In this document: positions 30,182-42,600 of the stretch, one piece after another | How the letters are laid out: every line of letters begins with the position of its first letter | Position numbering within the stretch: position 1 is the stretch's first letter | DNA from: Corynespora cassiicola | Lineage: Eukaryota; Ascomycota; Dothideomycetes; Pleosporales; Corynesporascaceae | Length of the DNA stretch: 64,000 nucleotides | Direction of reading: 5' to 3' | Assembly: GCA_022059125.1 (NCBI GenBank) | Contig: JAEUWY010000008.1 | Span: 2,170,001 to 2,234,000, forward strand | Position numbers and translations under genes: made by a program | The notes under the pieces: model-generated | Seen by the model: only the letters and a program-made list of their open reading frames with translations | Databases searched by the model: none | Told to the model about the DNA's origin: nothing

Positions 30182-31099
30182 ATGGCGGAAGCAAAAAAGG
30201 TTTCCGTTCAGATTGTGACCAGTATCATCGCCGCTACCTTTATGATACTAGTCAATATTCAGAACGAGATCCTTGGATTCGCTATCATACCGCCAGGTTC
30301 GAAGCCGAGTGTCCAAAAGGCTATATCAAAACTGCAGCGCCTCCATTTTCGTCCAAAAGCTATCAGAAAATACCCACATAGCAGGGGAGTTTTTTCATAT
30401 GCCAAGATGACAAACAAAGCTCTAGCAAAGTTCTTTGGGCTCATAAGATACGGAGGTATCTTCTGTTTTATAAGGCTTTCAGTAGTAGGCATGCTGGTCA
30501 TGCCAGCAGCTGGGGTTGATCACCAAATAGTTCCCTCGGGATCTATCAATCCCGCAGGCAATGTTACAGCCGAAGATCGAACTATATATTCAGTCATCAC
30601 CCTGATTACTGGACTGATATCGATAGCTATTAGCTATCTTATCTCAAGGACAGCGAGCATGTTGGGGCCTGTCATGGGCACGACTAGCGTGCTCTGGATC
30701 ATCATGCGAAATGATCGGGCCGTCGCACCAAGCTTATCATGGGGGTAAGTAGAGGACTGACTTATAATCTTTATCAAATCGGCTTATCGATACTTCAGTG
30801 TGTTTTTAGTATGGTTCCTGGTGGCATTGGTATACATTTGTCGCCAATATGAAAGGGTGCATTATCGCGAACTGTGAGTATACTTCGTGGTGACCATTTT
30901 TATGAAAGCTGATAGGTACAGATATATATTCGTGACTTTAGTGACTTCTTTTATGTTTCTGGTGATCATTTCATTGGTTCAGAAGTCGTCAATAGAAGGC
31001 GGTCTACTGACTACGATTCCTCTGTGCATATCTTTTGCCGCTTATTCAGTTGGGTTTTGTTCTGCTAGTCGATGTCGATTTGATCCAGAACCTGTCTAG
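30182..31099 (+). CDS. Multi-pass membrane protein of unknown function
   Basis: Exons 30182-30744, 30799-30873 and 30916-31099, with introns of 54 and 42 nt and matching phases, give 273 residues. Hydrophobic segments: VTSIIAATFMILVNI, IFCFIRLSVVGMLVMPAAGV, VITLITGLISIAISYLI, VFLVWFLVALVYICR, FVTLVTSFMFLVIISLV and TTIPLCISFAAYSVGFC. Small polar loops lie between them, one with NVTAED, a possible glycosylation site. Ends CRFDPEPV. No family recognised. The splice structure joining hydrophobic segments in one frame is the best evidence that it is real. Confidence 0.55.
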
Positions 31100-32509
31100 G
31101 GTTTTTTACCATTTCTTTAGTCATATGCGTGGTGAAAAAAAAAATACATGTGCATGAATTCATGACTTTCTAGATAAGCTATTGATAGATGGTGAATTGC
31201 GCTTATTGATGTACAGACAACTGAAACGGTTTCTAAGACCTCTTTGTTGAGCTACCTAAGCGACTTTTTTCTTCATTATCTGCAAGAATTACTAGAATAA
31301 ACCTAACTGTGGCTAGGATCTTTGTGTCGATTTGAACCCCAGCTCTTTTTTCACACTTTATTCTCACCTCTTACATTTTACACTTGAATTAAAAAAATAC
31401 TTTCTTTTACTAAATTTGAAGTTAGTATAAGAAGCTAAGTACTTTGAGTCCCCCTCAGATTTCTACTTTAGTATAGCTAATTAATACAGAGCATAACCTG
31501 GGATCTTACTTTTAATTTTCATTTGTTGCCCACAATGTTTGTGCAATAGTGGTGTGTGATCATAGTCCTGTGTGGCGTGGCAACTTGGCAACCCCTATTC
31601 CATATCGATGGTACGTCACCGGATTTCATTTCGAGGAGGAGTGACACTTCGGAACCATAATTCATCGTTGCATTTTTAATGAGAGATATGCCAAAGAAGC
31701 AATTTGATTTCAAGAAATGAATTCGCCTGAAGGTTAAATTGCTGATATCTGACCGACTCACAATAGTTAGGCGGAGCAAGAAGAGGAACAGGGTTTTCTA
31801 TCCATACATTGCGCTTTAAGTCTCTTTGAGTTTAAATTCAAAGCAATTCCCACAGTATATTTACACTCCAAGCTACTCATACTGACCTCAATGCCTTCAC
31901 ACCTAGGTAAATAGGTCCCTTGAGCTGAATGAAGAGAACGGACTAGGAGATATTACAGGTCCACGCCTCGCGCATAGATTCACGACCGAAAAAGCGGTGA
32001 GGCTGCCACTTTTCCGTAGCTCCCAGCCCTAGTTTAATTACAGTGCCTTTTCATGCAAGCATCTCATTGACTCCTATATTGTCACGTGATTTTTGTCGCC
32101 AACGGTGTATGCTAGGAAATATCCCGTCTGCTTCTGACACTCTACTTTGAGCGAGCAGTGTCATACAGACAACTACAGATTTAATTTGATCTCCTTTCCG
32201 GAATGACTTTTATTTGCCCTTGTCATCTTTCGTAAAATATCTTGGGAACCTAGGAATCCTCAGAGTGGTGAAGCGAATGGCGAACGTGCAAAGAGATGCA
32301 TTTATGCATGTCACCGCGTGACATCTGTTTGAAAGTTTTCAGCCTTGATAAGAGTTCTAAGGCAAAACCCAATTGGTGACAGTGCATCCGTCAGATTTAA
32401 CAGATGACCCGCAGTGCCACGTTGGTATGCACAGACTATAACCGTTTTTACCTCCCATGCCTTTTTGAGTGTAACTTTCCATCCAGTCAGTTGGAGTTCC
32501 GCGCTATCC
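31100..32509. other. Gene-free region
   Basis: About 1.4 kb, AT-rich at the left. Short open frames only; I see no domain, RNA gene or repeat. Confidence 0.5.
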
Positions 32510-35326
32510 ATGGCAGAGACTTCTCCCATCTGTCAATGTAGAAAAGCAGATCTTCGCATTGCAGATGACAATACTTTCTGCTTCAGCTGCGGTGGCATTC
32601 CACTTCACGCCGAGAAAGTCAGCAGAAAGCGAGCGATATCACACGAGCCAGAATTCAAGTTTCGTGCCGAAAATACAAAAGAACAGGCATGAATCAGATG
32701 GCGGTTACGTTCTCAATTTGACTCCTGGTGTTAAAAAAAAGATTTTGTCTTTCCACTACAGAACCCTGGATTCTTTTACAGCATTTCGACTTCTTCGCCT
32801 TTACCCTGCTGCAGGACGCGATAGCGAGATTCGATGTGAGATCATTCACACAAGCCTCACCAAGCAACCCATTTTCGAAGCTGTATCTTGTACTTGGGGT
32901 GACCTAAATCTTTCTCAGCCCGTAAGAATGGCTGAAGGATTCCTATATTTTACAAAGAACTGCGAAGATGCGCTGAGGGATTTGAGGCTGCCCTTTGCGC
33001 AACGAAACGTATGGATTGACGCGATATGCATAAACCAACAATCGACCGAAGAAAAAAGCCATCAGATACCACTTATGAGGCGAATATACGCAAATACGTA
33101 GCAGGTCGTAATTTATGTTGGGGCTAGTGATCAAACAACGACGTTCGACCCTGAGGACTTCTTTGACGCATTGCGTCACGAGAATGCCACTCCTCTCCGA
33201 CAGGAAGACTTATCTTCATTCTTATCGCGGCCATGGTTTTCTCGCGCATGGGTCCTACAAGAAGTTGTAGCTGCGCAATGTGCGACTTTGATGTGGGGAT
33301 CCGCGACGATAGATTGGAGATATGGTTTCTGCATGGGAAGATTCCAGTCCTTAGGTCTCAAGCCAGTCGACAAAGCGGGAAAGGTACCACCAATCATGAT
33401 GCTAACAAACGATAAAAAGCCACTCAAGGACTGGATATCACTGATCCATACTGCTCGAAATTGCTAGGCATCCGATCCGCGCGACAAGATATTCGCATTG
33501 CTTGGGCTTATGAGTGATACGATTGAACATGAACTGAGACCAGACTACAAATTGACAGTCGAAGAAGTTTAATTCCAGGTCATACTGGACGCTAGTAGTA
33601 CCTATGGCCATCTGGACGTTCTGCTCCACTCGGGTTACTGCGAAAGCTCAGAGATGGTTCGAATATCACAACAAAGATTACAAAAAAAGCTCGAGAAGAC
33701 CTTCATCATGTACTTTGATCTCTAAAACCACAATGATTCCTTCAAAAGCCTAGCAACAAAAGCTGCTGAAGCTCAACGTCTGGCATTGCCAGCGATCGCA
33801 GACGACATCCAAGCACGAAGGGAGGAACGCCTTACCCATGATGCTTACCAAGAATCTCAATATCAAATCGAGCAAGTAGAAGAAGCAGTCGAGAAAGCTA
33901 AAGAGAAGCTAAATAAAGTCCGAGATGTTCATTTGCTTCTGAAACTGTCTCGTGAATCCACACTAGGCATCCAAACTAGAGCTCGGGAACCAGAAGCAGA
34001 AATCTCCACAACATTTGCTTCTGGTGAAGTCAAGTCAAGTGCTCATCAAGAACATCCTCAAGAAGAAAAGAAGCTTTGGAAAGATTGGCTAGTCAGAAAT
34101 AACGATCGTTGGACTGCAGAGAAACGAGAAAGGCGGAATTTCTGGCAAGAATACGGGTCGGAAATGGCGGTGATAGCAGATTAGTATCAACTGAAATTGG
34201 GGGCGGCTGTCAATAATCAGATTGAACAGAGATGGCGACATTCAAAGGAGAATTCCGAAGATGAATTGAATAGAGAGGGGGGAAATAAGTTGAAGGTTCA
34301 AGACAAAGAGCATGAGTCGCTCGTAAATTTGAGACAAGCATGGCTTAAAGCGTCCAGAAACTGTGCGTTGATGCCAATGCGCTTTGAAGAGGAGTCGGAT
34401 GCTTGGGTTACGTACCAGGAATGCTTCAAGAATTTCGAAAGCCAGATGGAAACCCTGGTTAAAAGCCTCAACAGTGCTGTTCGGTCGCAGATGGGGGAAC
34501 ACGACGATCTTTCCGCGCCAAGCATACTATGGGAAAGAGCTCTGGAAGCAAAGGAAAATGCATTTTCCAGATTGCAAAGCCTGATTTCTGAAATTTCGAG
34601 TCTTGAAGAGCAAAAAGGCACATACAAACGTATCCATCGTGATATACGAATAGCCATCAGCGAGTCACTCTGTGCCTCTTCATGTGTAGGCACACTCAAC
34701 CCCAAGGATTCTATCGCATCATGGATTCCCGATCACCAAAACAGAAACATTCTGACTTCTTTTTCAAGCTTCAGACAGTATGCCTCGTACTATGCGGGGC
34801 CTTTGGTTGAGCTATGTGTCTGTAGCGACAGTCCTTGCAATTTCTCTCTGCGATTCAAGCTGCTTCACCTAGATACTGTGGAGATGATCCAGGATGCTCC
34901 GGAAGAGCCCCTCTTGCCTTCTCAAGGCGAACTGTCTCCTCAGGTGCGATTTCAGCCTACATTGAATCTTTTATAGCACGCAGAACGGACTTTCGTGCTC
35001 CACAAAAGTCCGTTTTCTCTCTTCTTGAAGTTTTGCGCTGGACACACTGCACTACACTACGTACCGAAAAGTCATGGGTCATCTGTTCCGAGCACGTGAA
35101 AGACCAAGATATGATATGCATAGTGTATGGGATGAATGTTCCGTTCGTGCTAAGACCAATGAATGAGGCTGGAACAACGTTCAGCATGATCGGCGAATGC
35201 TACCTGGACGGATTCTTGGGACCACAATATGATGAAGACTACCTAGGGATGCTTGGGGAGTATGTGAAGTTCTTTGAGACTCCAATGTCAAATCGTCTGC
35301 CATGGAGATCAGTCAGTATCATATAA
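32510..35326 (+). pseudogene. Decayed HET-domain (heterokaryon incompatibility) gene
   Basis: The HET domain is readable: FRLLRLYPAAG, FEAVSCTWGD, VWIDAICINQQS, and WFSRAWVLQEVVAA with SRDKIF-like PRDKIFALLGL. After it comes a long coiled-coil-like, Glu/Lys-rich region (33786-34700) and a HET C-terminal module (VYGMNVPFVLRP, MIGECYLDGF) at ~35120-35210. In-frame stops interrupt it at about 33100, 33465, 33570, 33724 and 34182, and the frame changes near 34945. The start ATG at 32510 leads a Cys-rich leader (CQCRKADL, FCFSCGG) in another frame. HET proteins trigger cell death when genetically different hyphae fuse. This copy cannot make a full protein. Confidence 0.85.
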
Positions 35327-35964
35327 CAGGCCAGAGTTGCGCAACTAAAAATCTGCTCGGGCGCATAGATGTCAAGCGCTAAGTCGTGGACCCGCTTTTT
35401 TCAGAGAAAGATGAAAAGATCAACCCAAAAGAGTTTTGCCACATGTAATGTACGGAAAAAGTAGCGCCGACTCTTGCTCTTACAGCTTCAGCGCGATTAA
35501 CGACCTCGAGAGCCAAGTCTGGGTCAGGTGGTGATCATGATCACGTGACCCGAAAACAGAGCCACGCATCTGTCCAGGTAGGTAAAAGATGTATAGCATA
35601 GTTGGATTCATGCACCTCTTTATCGGTTCAGAAGTGAGACCATCGAAAGCCTCCATCCACAAGATCTATTGCACACCGTACTAAAGAGTTGGCAGTGATT
35701 GGTTACCACCAGCTGACCAAGCTTCGGATGAGAGTGGGCCGATCCGATGACGACTGCCGACGAGCCTTGTCGATTTTTGACTGCTTGGTCAGGATTGTCA
35801 AAGCAGGCCCGCGCCAAGGCGTTCGCCGCTTTCTAACACCTTACACAATCCAATCCACTCGACGCAGGCGTCATGGCTGTCTATTACTTGAACTTCGCTG
35901 CGCCTATCGTCGAACCTTCTCGCTCGCATCGTCGCGAAAAGTATAAGTAGCTGCCCCGCACTCA
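35327..35964. other. Intergenic region, pirin promoter
   Basis: About 640 bases between the HET relic and pirin. No gene seen. Confidence 0.5.
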
Positions 35965-37083
35965 ATGAAGACACTCCTATCCATTCTCTTCGCCATCGCA
36001 GCAATTGCACTCTACAACAGCGACTACATGTTATCGCGCTTCTCACAGCTCTCGAAGAACATTAATCCAGTAACAAGTACGCTCTTCAACACCACAAGAA
36101 CCATGTCTTCGAACGCCCCCGCTACATCTCCCTTCAGGGGTCTCCCTCTTATCCCACCCAAGGATACTCTTACGACCACTGCCCCGCGCAAGATTCGCAA
36201 GTCTTTCCTCGCTATCGAGCAGTCTGAGGGTGCTGGAGCCCGAGTAAGGAGATCGGTTGGAACTCCTCAGTTGCGCAACTTTTCTCCCTTTCTCATGCTC
36301 GACCACTTCGCCATTCCTCCGGGTGCTGGATTCCCCGACCACCCCCACCGCGGCCAGGAAACCATCACTTACCTTCTCTCTGGCGCGGTAGATCATGAGG
36401 ATTTTGCAGGGAACAAGGGCACAATCGAAGCTGGGGATCTTCAATTCATGACTGCCGGCCGCGGCATCGTCCACGCCGAGATGCCCCGCCAGAACCCTGA
36501 CGGCTCAGCGAACGTCGGAATGCAGCTGTGGGTCGACCTCCCCAAAGAACTAAAGTCGTGCGAACCCCGATACCGCGACCTTCGATCGACCGAAATCCCC
36601 GAAGCCACCGCCGACGACGGCAAGGTCAAAGTAAAGGTTATCAGCGGACGATCCTACGAGACCGACTCCGCCCAGGAGCTCGCATACACACCCGTCTGGC
36701 TGCTCGACTTCACCGTCCAGCCTGGCGGCCACGTCAAGCAGGCACTGCCCAAGGGCTGGAACTCATTCGCATACACACTCTCCGGCACCACCATCTTCTC
36801 GTCCGATGGCGTGTCGCGACCGGTCGAACAATACCACAACGTCGTTTTCGAGCAGGACGGCGACAGCATCGAGGCGTCGGTCGAGGAGGGTGCTTCTGAG
36901 CCGGGACGCTTCATCCTCGTTGCGGGTCTCCCACTCGACCAGCCCATTGTGCAGTACGGCCCGTTCGTGGTTACGAGCCGCGAGGAGGTCATGCAAGCCA
37001 TGATGGACTACCAGACTTACTCGAACGGATTCGAGAGGGCGAATAACTGGGAGAGTGAGATTGGAAAGAGCATGGTTCATTAG
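35965..37083 (+). CDS. Pirin-family cupin protein
   Basis: Single-exon, 372 residues from the first ATG, 326 if translation starts at the in-frame ATG 36104 (MSSNAPA). Bicupin iron protein; family members act as nuclear co-regulators or quercetinases. The N-terminal cupin shows the metal ligands HPHRGQETITYLLSG (two His) and GRGIVHAEMP (His and Glu). The C-terminal cupin begins near YTPVWLLDFTVQPGG. The first 46 residues are hydrophobic then Ser/Thr-rich (LLSILFAIAAIALY), so the longer form could be membrane- or mitochondrion-directed and the shorter one cytosolic/nuclear. Both starts are plausible. Reading frame and codon use are clean. Confidence 0.92.
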   Translation: MKTLLSILFAIAAIALYNSDYMLSRFSQLSKNINPVTSTLFNTTRTMSSNAPATSPFRGLPLIPPKDTLTTTAPRKIRKSFLAIEQSEGAGARVRRSVGTPQLRNFSPFLMLDHFAIPPGAGFPDHPHRGQETITYLLSGAVDHEDFAGNKGTIEAGDLQFMTAGRGIVHAEMPRQNPDGSANVGMQLWVDLPKELKSCEPRYRDLRSTEIPEATADDGKVKVKVISGRSYETDSAQELAYTPVWLLDFTVQPGGHVKQALPKGWNSFAYTLSGTTIFSSDGVSRPVEQYHNVVFEQDGDSIEASVEEGASEPGRFILVAGLPLDQPIVQYGPFVVTSREEVMQAMMDYQTYSNGFERANNWESEIGKSMVH

Positions 37084-38908
37084 ACGATGTTTTCGGGTTT
37101 CTTAGGCCAGCCGCGCAGGGTTGTTGGCTTATAAGAGCGACAGAGTTGTCGCATCTGATGCAAAATTGTATATAGATAGTTTTTGTTTTTTTTAAGGCCT
37201 GAGGCCCGGCCTATGGGCTTCTGAGATATCATATTAGCGTTTTGAAATGGAAATTTTATTCATGTTACACACTGCCTGAAACATCGTATCATTTGTGTCA
37301 CATTGCTGGCCAACTTCTTAGCAATCTCCCATCTATATAACCCCTCCTACCACATTGAATCCTGATGTCCACTTCTCTCCACGGATACTAGAATTAAATT
37401 TCCAACTTAGCCATGAAGTTTTTCCAAAGAATACTTAAAAGAAAATGCGGCATCCAAGACGTTTGCCAGTACATCCTGCGGTAAAAAAAAAAACCGATAT
37501 ATCACGCCAAATATGAATGAGACGAAGTGTGTTTTCTCACTCTAAAAGGCTGAGTGATTCAAGCTCATGTTGCTGGTTTTGAACTTTGGACTCGTCTATC
37601 TATGTCCTATTTTTTGAGCTTGAAGCACTAGCTAAGCGTACAGTGTACAAATAGAGGGGTATCACGAAACGAAAGCTCATAAGCCACTACCGGGCTTAAA
37701 GCGCGAGATCTTTATATGACCTAAAATTCTCAAAAATTCCACGGCATGGAAAAATCAGGTTGAGCACGTCAGCATGATAAAATATGCTCAACCCCACGGC
37801 TATAGTTAAAAGATGCCACCGTCTTCTTCATCGAGGTAAAACAGCATTGCCCATTAGCACGATAAAATATGCTCAAAAACACCTCAATGGCTAAAAATGT
37901 GCCGCCGCCTTCTTCATTGAAGCAAGAAGGCATCTGAAGCGACCATGTGCGTAACGGATGTCACTAAAATTCAATATTAGCTTACTGATGCGACACGTTT
38001 TGCTTTCTGGGGTCTACTTGAAGAGGATTAAAAGCCCGTACGAGACCGCTATGTGTTTTCTCTGTGACTGTGTCTCGAAGAGCGAGCACGTGTTGAAATT
38101 CGAATATTGGAAAGGTCTATCCTCGGAAAAGTAAGCAGTGTCCCAACATGGCTTCTTTGGTTGAAGGACCTCAGCCATGCGACCAATTGCGATATGAATA
38201 GCATGTTCGACAAGTTGTGATGAATTAAAAGAAGATCAGAACATGACTGCCATATTGCAAGGCTGCGCAGCAAAAGTTTAAGGATAAGAACGGGTTCCAC
38301 GCGATGAAGGAGCATTCAGAGGAGTATGATTATAAGGGCTTCTATGCTCTGAAAAAAATGAGCTCGGATTCGATTGTAACATAAAAATTGATACATCAAT
38401 AACAGGCATGGTCTAGGGATCAAAATCGGAGGTAAACATGATTGCCCTGTGCCACCGAAGGGTAAAATTATACTACTGCTTGATACACAAGATGTATCAT
38501 AGCCTGACTGATAGATCTGTGACTCTGGATTATAATAAAAGTCCAACAAATATGTTATGATTGAGAAGTCTCAGCTGGCAAGACTGAAAGTCGTCGCCGG
38601 AATGAACTGTTATTAAGTTGTTTGGTTGCGAAGCTCCTGTTCGTCACTGGAATGCGCAACGGGAACTATAATGTAGTGTCCAATGCAGTAATTGAAGAAT
38701 TCAATCAAGTCCAATCATGATAAAGATCATCACAGGCAAGGATGGAGATTGAGCCATCCGAAAATATTTACATGGTAGAATTCAAGTCTTGGAAAAAAAA
38801 TATTGGCAAGAAAAAAGAAACAGAAAAATCCAAGCCCCCAAGGGAAGTGGCTATACCAAGTCATTCCAGAGCTTTTTTCTTCGCAATTTAAGCCCGCGAC
38901 AGCTCAAT
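37084..38908. other. Gene-free region
   Basis: About 1.8 kb between pirin and the NPP1 gene. Apart from the imperfect direct repeat at 37771 I see nothing. Confidence 0.5.
37771..37931. repeat. Imperfect two-unit direct repeat (~85-base period)
   Basis: AGCA(T/C)GATAAAATATGCTCAA begins both units (37771 and 37856). Each then carries a GCCACCGTCTTCTTCATCGA-like stretch with substitutions and small indels. No coding frame. Confidence 0.7.
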
Positions 38909-39677
38909 CTACAAAACAGCCTTGTCCAAGTTGCTAACAAAGTTGCCCTCCTTGAAGGGAACATTGGCCGAGCCAAAGTCAGCATTCTGAAGCCCATCCC
39001 TAGCCGCCTGGCTAATCGCATCCCAGTAGATGAGCGGGATGTCACCTCGTCCCTCGGTATCGGTGAACTGGAGCTCGTGGTTGGTTGGGAAGCTGGTGAA
39101 GTATTCGACCTTCAGGCGCGATCCGTTGGACTGGGGGGTGGCGGTCTTCTTGTAGTCGCCGTGGCCCGAGGCTGCGGCGCTGACGAGGTTGGCAGCCTCG
39201 GGAGAGTCGATGAAGACTACGACGTTCTCCCAGTCGTGGCGGTGACCGCCGGCGACGTTGCCGGCCATAGGCTGGTCCTTAGGCCAGTACCAGGAGTACA
39301 TGATGGCAAAGTTGTTGCCGTGGGGGGCGGCACGGACGTAGGTCTGGGCCTTGGCTTGGTCACGGCAGCCGGCAGAAACGTTGCCGCTGTCCTGAAGTCC
39401 ACCGCTGGGGAACTGATTAGTCTTTTTGGTGAGGTTTTTGTAGATCTCGGTCTTACCTCGTGTTTCCAGCGTCGTCAACGGCGGGATAGGTCTGGCAGCC
39501 GTGGGCAATGTGCATGTAGGGCGCAAACTTCTTAATTGCGTTGCCAATGGCGTCATTGGGGACATTCTCAGCCAAGACAGCGACTTCGTCGTGGCCGATG
39601 ACTGCACGTTTCTGAATGGGGGAAGCGCTGGCGAAGGAGGCAATGGTTGCCAGAGACAAGACAAGTCCGTTGAGCAT
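38909..39677 (-). CDS. Secreted NPP1/NLP-type protein (necrosis-inducing family)
   Basis: Two exons on the - strand, 39677-39457 and 39404-38909, with a 52-nt intron (GTAAGA...CCCCAG), give 238 residues, the family's usual size. A signal peptide (~19 residues, ending SFASAS) is followed by a short basic pro-stretch. The conserved heptad GHRHDWE, which binds the metal needed for membrane action in this family, is intact. Two Cys in the mature part fit type 1. Family members act outside the cell on plant plasma membranes, and many homologues in non-pathogens are inactive. Activity cannot be told from this sequence. A TATA-like box lies 129 bases upstream. There are no breaks. Confidence 0.93.
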
Positions 39678-42600
39678 TTTGAATGTGATTTACAGAAATG
39701 ACTGAGTGATTGCCTCAATGAGTGGATGGGTGGATGAGTGAATGGAACTGCGAAGCTGCTGTGAAGTGCTGGAGTGAAGAACAAAGAAACGGGACATGCA
39801 GTGTCCTTTTATATCCTCTGACTGACAAATGCGTCCGGCTATTCCTCACGTTCTGACTGATGAGGTTGGAGAAGGTTCTTGGCTTGCTTTTCCATATAGA
39901 GGTAGCCCTTACTACGTTTGGCAGTGAGGTGTTGATGTCTGCCCACGTGGACTTGGCAACCGTGCATGTCTGGTGTTTAGGGCGTCAGCCTGCCTGCCCA
40001 GCCCAGAAATTGGCTTTATGCGTATATTATTTCAGGATCTTGCTGCGGCAGTGGTGTCAGTGTTTCGTATGTTTCATGCTCCTCGAGGTGAACGTCTTGA
40101 TCCTCCATTCGAAGCCAGCTTCATACCATGCTGCGAATTTCTCATGACAGCTGTCCGTCAAAGCAGCATCGTGACATTTATTGATGGGCGATTCTTGTTG
40201 CCTATAGCGAATTGATGTACTGGTTTCTTTCCTAGAAGACCATGGTATGATTCTAGTGTGTGCCAATCATTTCCGTATCATGGAGCCGCCAGACGCCAAG
40301 AAGCACCGCCCTAGACACTAACGGCCAGCCGCCTTCTTTCCCATGTCGAAAGTAGATGACGCGAAGAAGCCCTCCCTGTAAGCCTGTTCTCCAAGCCTAT
40401 ACCTCAAGCCATGCTCCAAAATTTTCGTCCGAACTGATTTGGAGCGAGGCGTGGTTCTTTTCGGCCGCTTGGCCAGCCTCAGTGTGCATCGAAATTCCAT
40501 TATTTCCACATTCGGTAAGTATTCGAACTACCCCAGTCCAGCCCAGCGCGGCGTTCAAGCGCTGCGACATGCCTGGGCGATGGAATGTCTGCAAAACGTC
40601 CTTCGCTCGGGCCGATTGTTAATTCTGTATCATTCGATCCACACGCGAATACGAAAATGGTTAAGAGATCTGATAAGGTACCGGGAACTCGAAACGTGTG
40701 GCTCCCCTCTAAACAGCGGACGAACACGGTGATCATGCCCGGGCTGTGTTCAATGTAAAACACAACATGTGCCCAGAATGCGGTTCGTTGCCAAGCCTGG
40801 TCACATAAGACCGAATACGAAAGTCGAGCTGGGAATTCCAGAATGAATTCATGCTATAGCTTGGCCCGGCATACCAAAATGAGGAACGGCTTGGATTCTG
40901 CCTTCATGATCTGACAATGGCGTTCAGGAATAGATGAGCTGTCACACCCGCCACTTCCGGCCAGCATCTGCGACATGGGTAGCAGTCGCATGGAAAGCAC
41001 TGAGAGATCTACTGGAGAATGCCCAAGCAACTTGTACGTCACGCTCTCCTCATCTCAGCCTCTCATCGCCTGTTCAGTGATTATTAAGTGAGACTAAAAG
41101 AGTATCGACGGCCCCGAGTCAATGGACAACAGGGCGGACGTTGATGGACAATTCTATTCCTAAACTGACCCTGTTTTTCATCCTTGAGATCATTCGATGA
41201 ACACTTCTTCGAGACGAAGCATACCACCGAAAAGCGACGAAGGTGACCTGTTCATTTACAGGACGTTTCAGACCCTACGACCAAGCAAGCCACACGTGTG
41301 TAATCAAACCCGCAGCCCTGTCTCTATGCCGATGGGCACCCCAGTCCCTTTTTTCCCCAGATTCAAAGGCTGAGGCGTTCGCGGAAGGTCTCGGCGCGGG
41401 AAGGTTGCCGAGACACCGAATGACGACTTGGTGCCTTTGGATCCGGATACTCCGAATCACTACTTGCAGTCTACTGCAATGCAAGAGATTGCCTCGGACT
41501 CGGTGCTTATTTTTAAGCCGCAAAATTACGCCATGAGGCGATACAAAAATACTAAGAGGGTAAGGCGCATTCGCCCTATCGGCCCTCGCATTCAAGTCAC
41601 CGAAGGGTGTCGAAATCAAACGATGAATGGGCAATGGCGCAGGACTTCTCAACGCATTTATATCTCTATCAAACTTTATGATCAACAAGACTGTTTCGCA
41701 AGGCCTTGTCGCATTGTCATGATCGTCAGACACCCAGACTCGTCCCGATCAGTAATCCGACCTGAGGCTGGCACGTGCAGGCTCCACACTTTTAGGAATG
41801 GTCAGGGCTCCAGGAACGGGCCGTCTCCTACTCGCAAAAGGAGACTGTCCGGAAATACGGAGGTGCCCATCGAATAGGATGCCCGCTCGTGTGCTTGACC
41901 ATTTTCCTCTTTTGTTCAGCATTGCGATTCCATCACGTTTCCTCCAAGGAACTCTAAATTCACCCCTCTTGTGCCTTCTTGTTTGATATGCTCAAGTGCC
42001 CCAAAATCTCCATGTTGGGCGGAGTTGAACCGTAGTACTGGATCTACCGCTCTTGAAGCTACCTCAACAGTGGCCCCTATTGTTTTCAAAGTCTCTTATT
42101 CTTTGCCTATCCTCACAGGCTAAGGCCGTGCACAGAGTACTCCAGCAAGAGCGCACAAATTGAGTGATATAGACTGTTCAAAGATCCGAACTGATGTGCA
42201 GTTGTGCAGGTTTCCAAAGTGGTGATGAGCGTCATCACTATATCCATCGACGCGCCAAAGTTCACCTACCGTCACCACATGACCCAAACCCCCCTAAACG
42301 AGCGAGACATCGCGTCTATATAAACCCGCGCCTCTGTCCAGCATCTGCCACTGCACTTCCTGGCAGCACAGAGCCTGCACTAAAACCAAAAGACGGATGT
42401 TGGATGGCACTTTCACATCTGAAATATTATTTAAAACAAGCGGATGAGGTTCAAATCGGTACAGATCCTTAAAAGTGTGAAGGTTCCGCCCAAAACCTTG
42501 TTCGCGTGTTGTCATGGTATTTTGGAAGGATATGAAGGTTCCACGTGGTATACTAGGCTACGATGGAAGGTGATTTGCTTCAATTCCTTCCAGAGTCACT

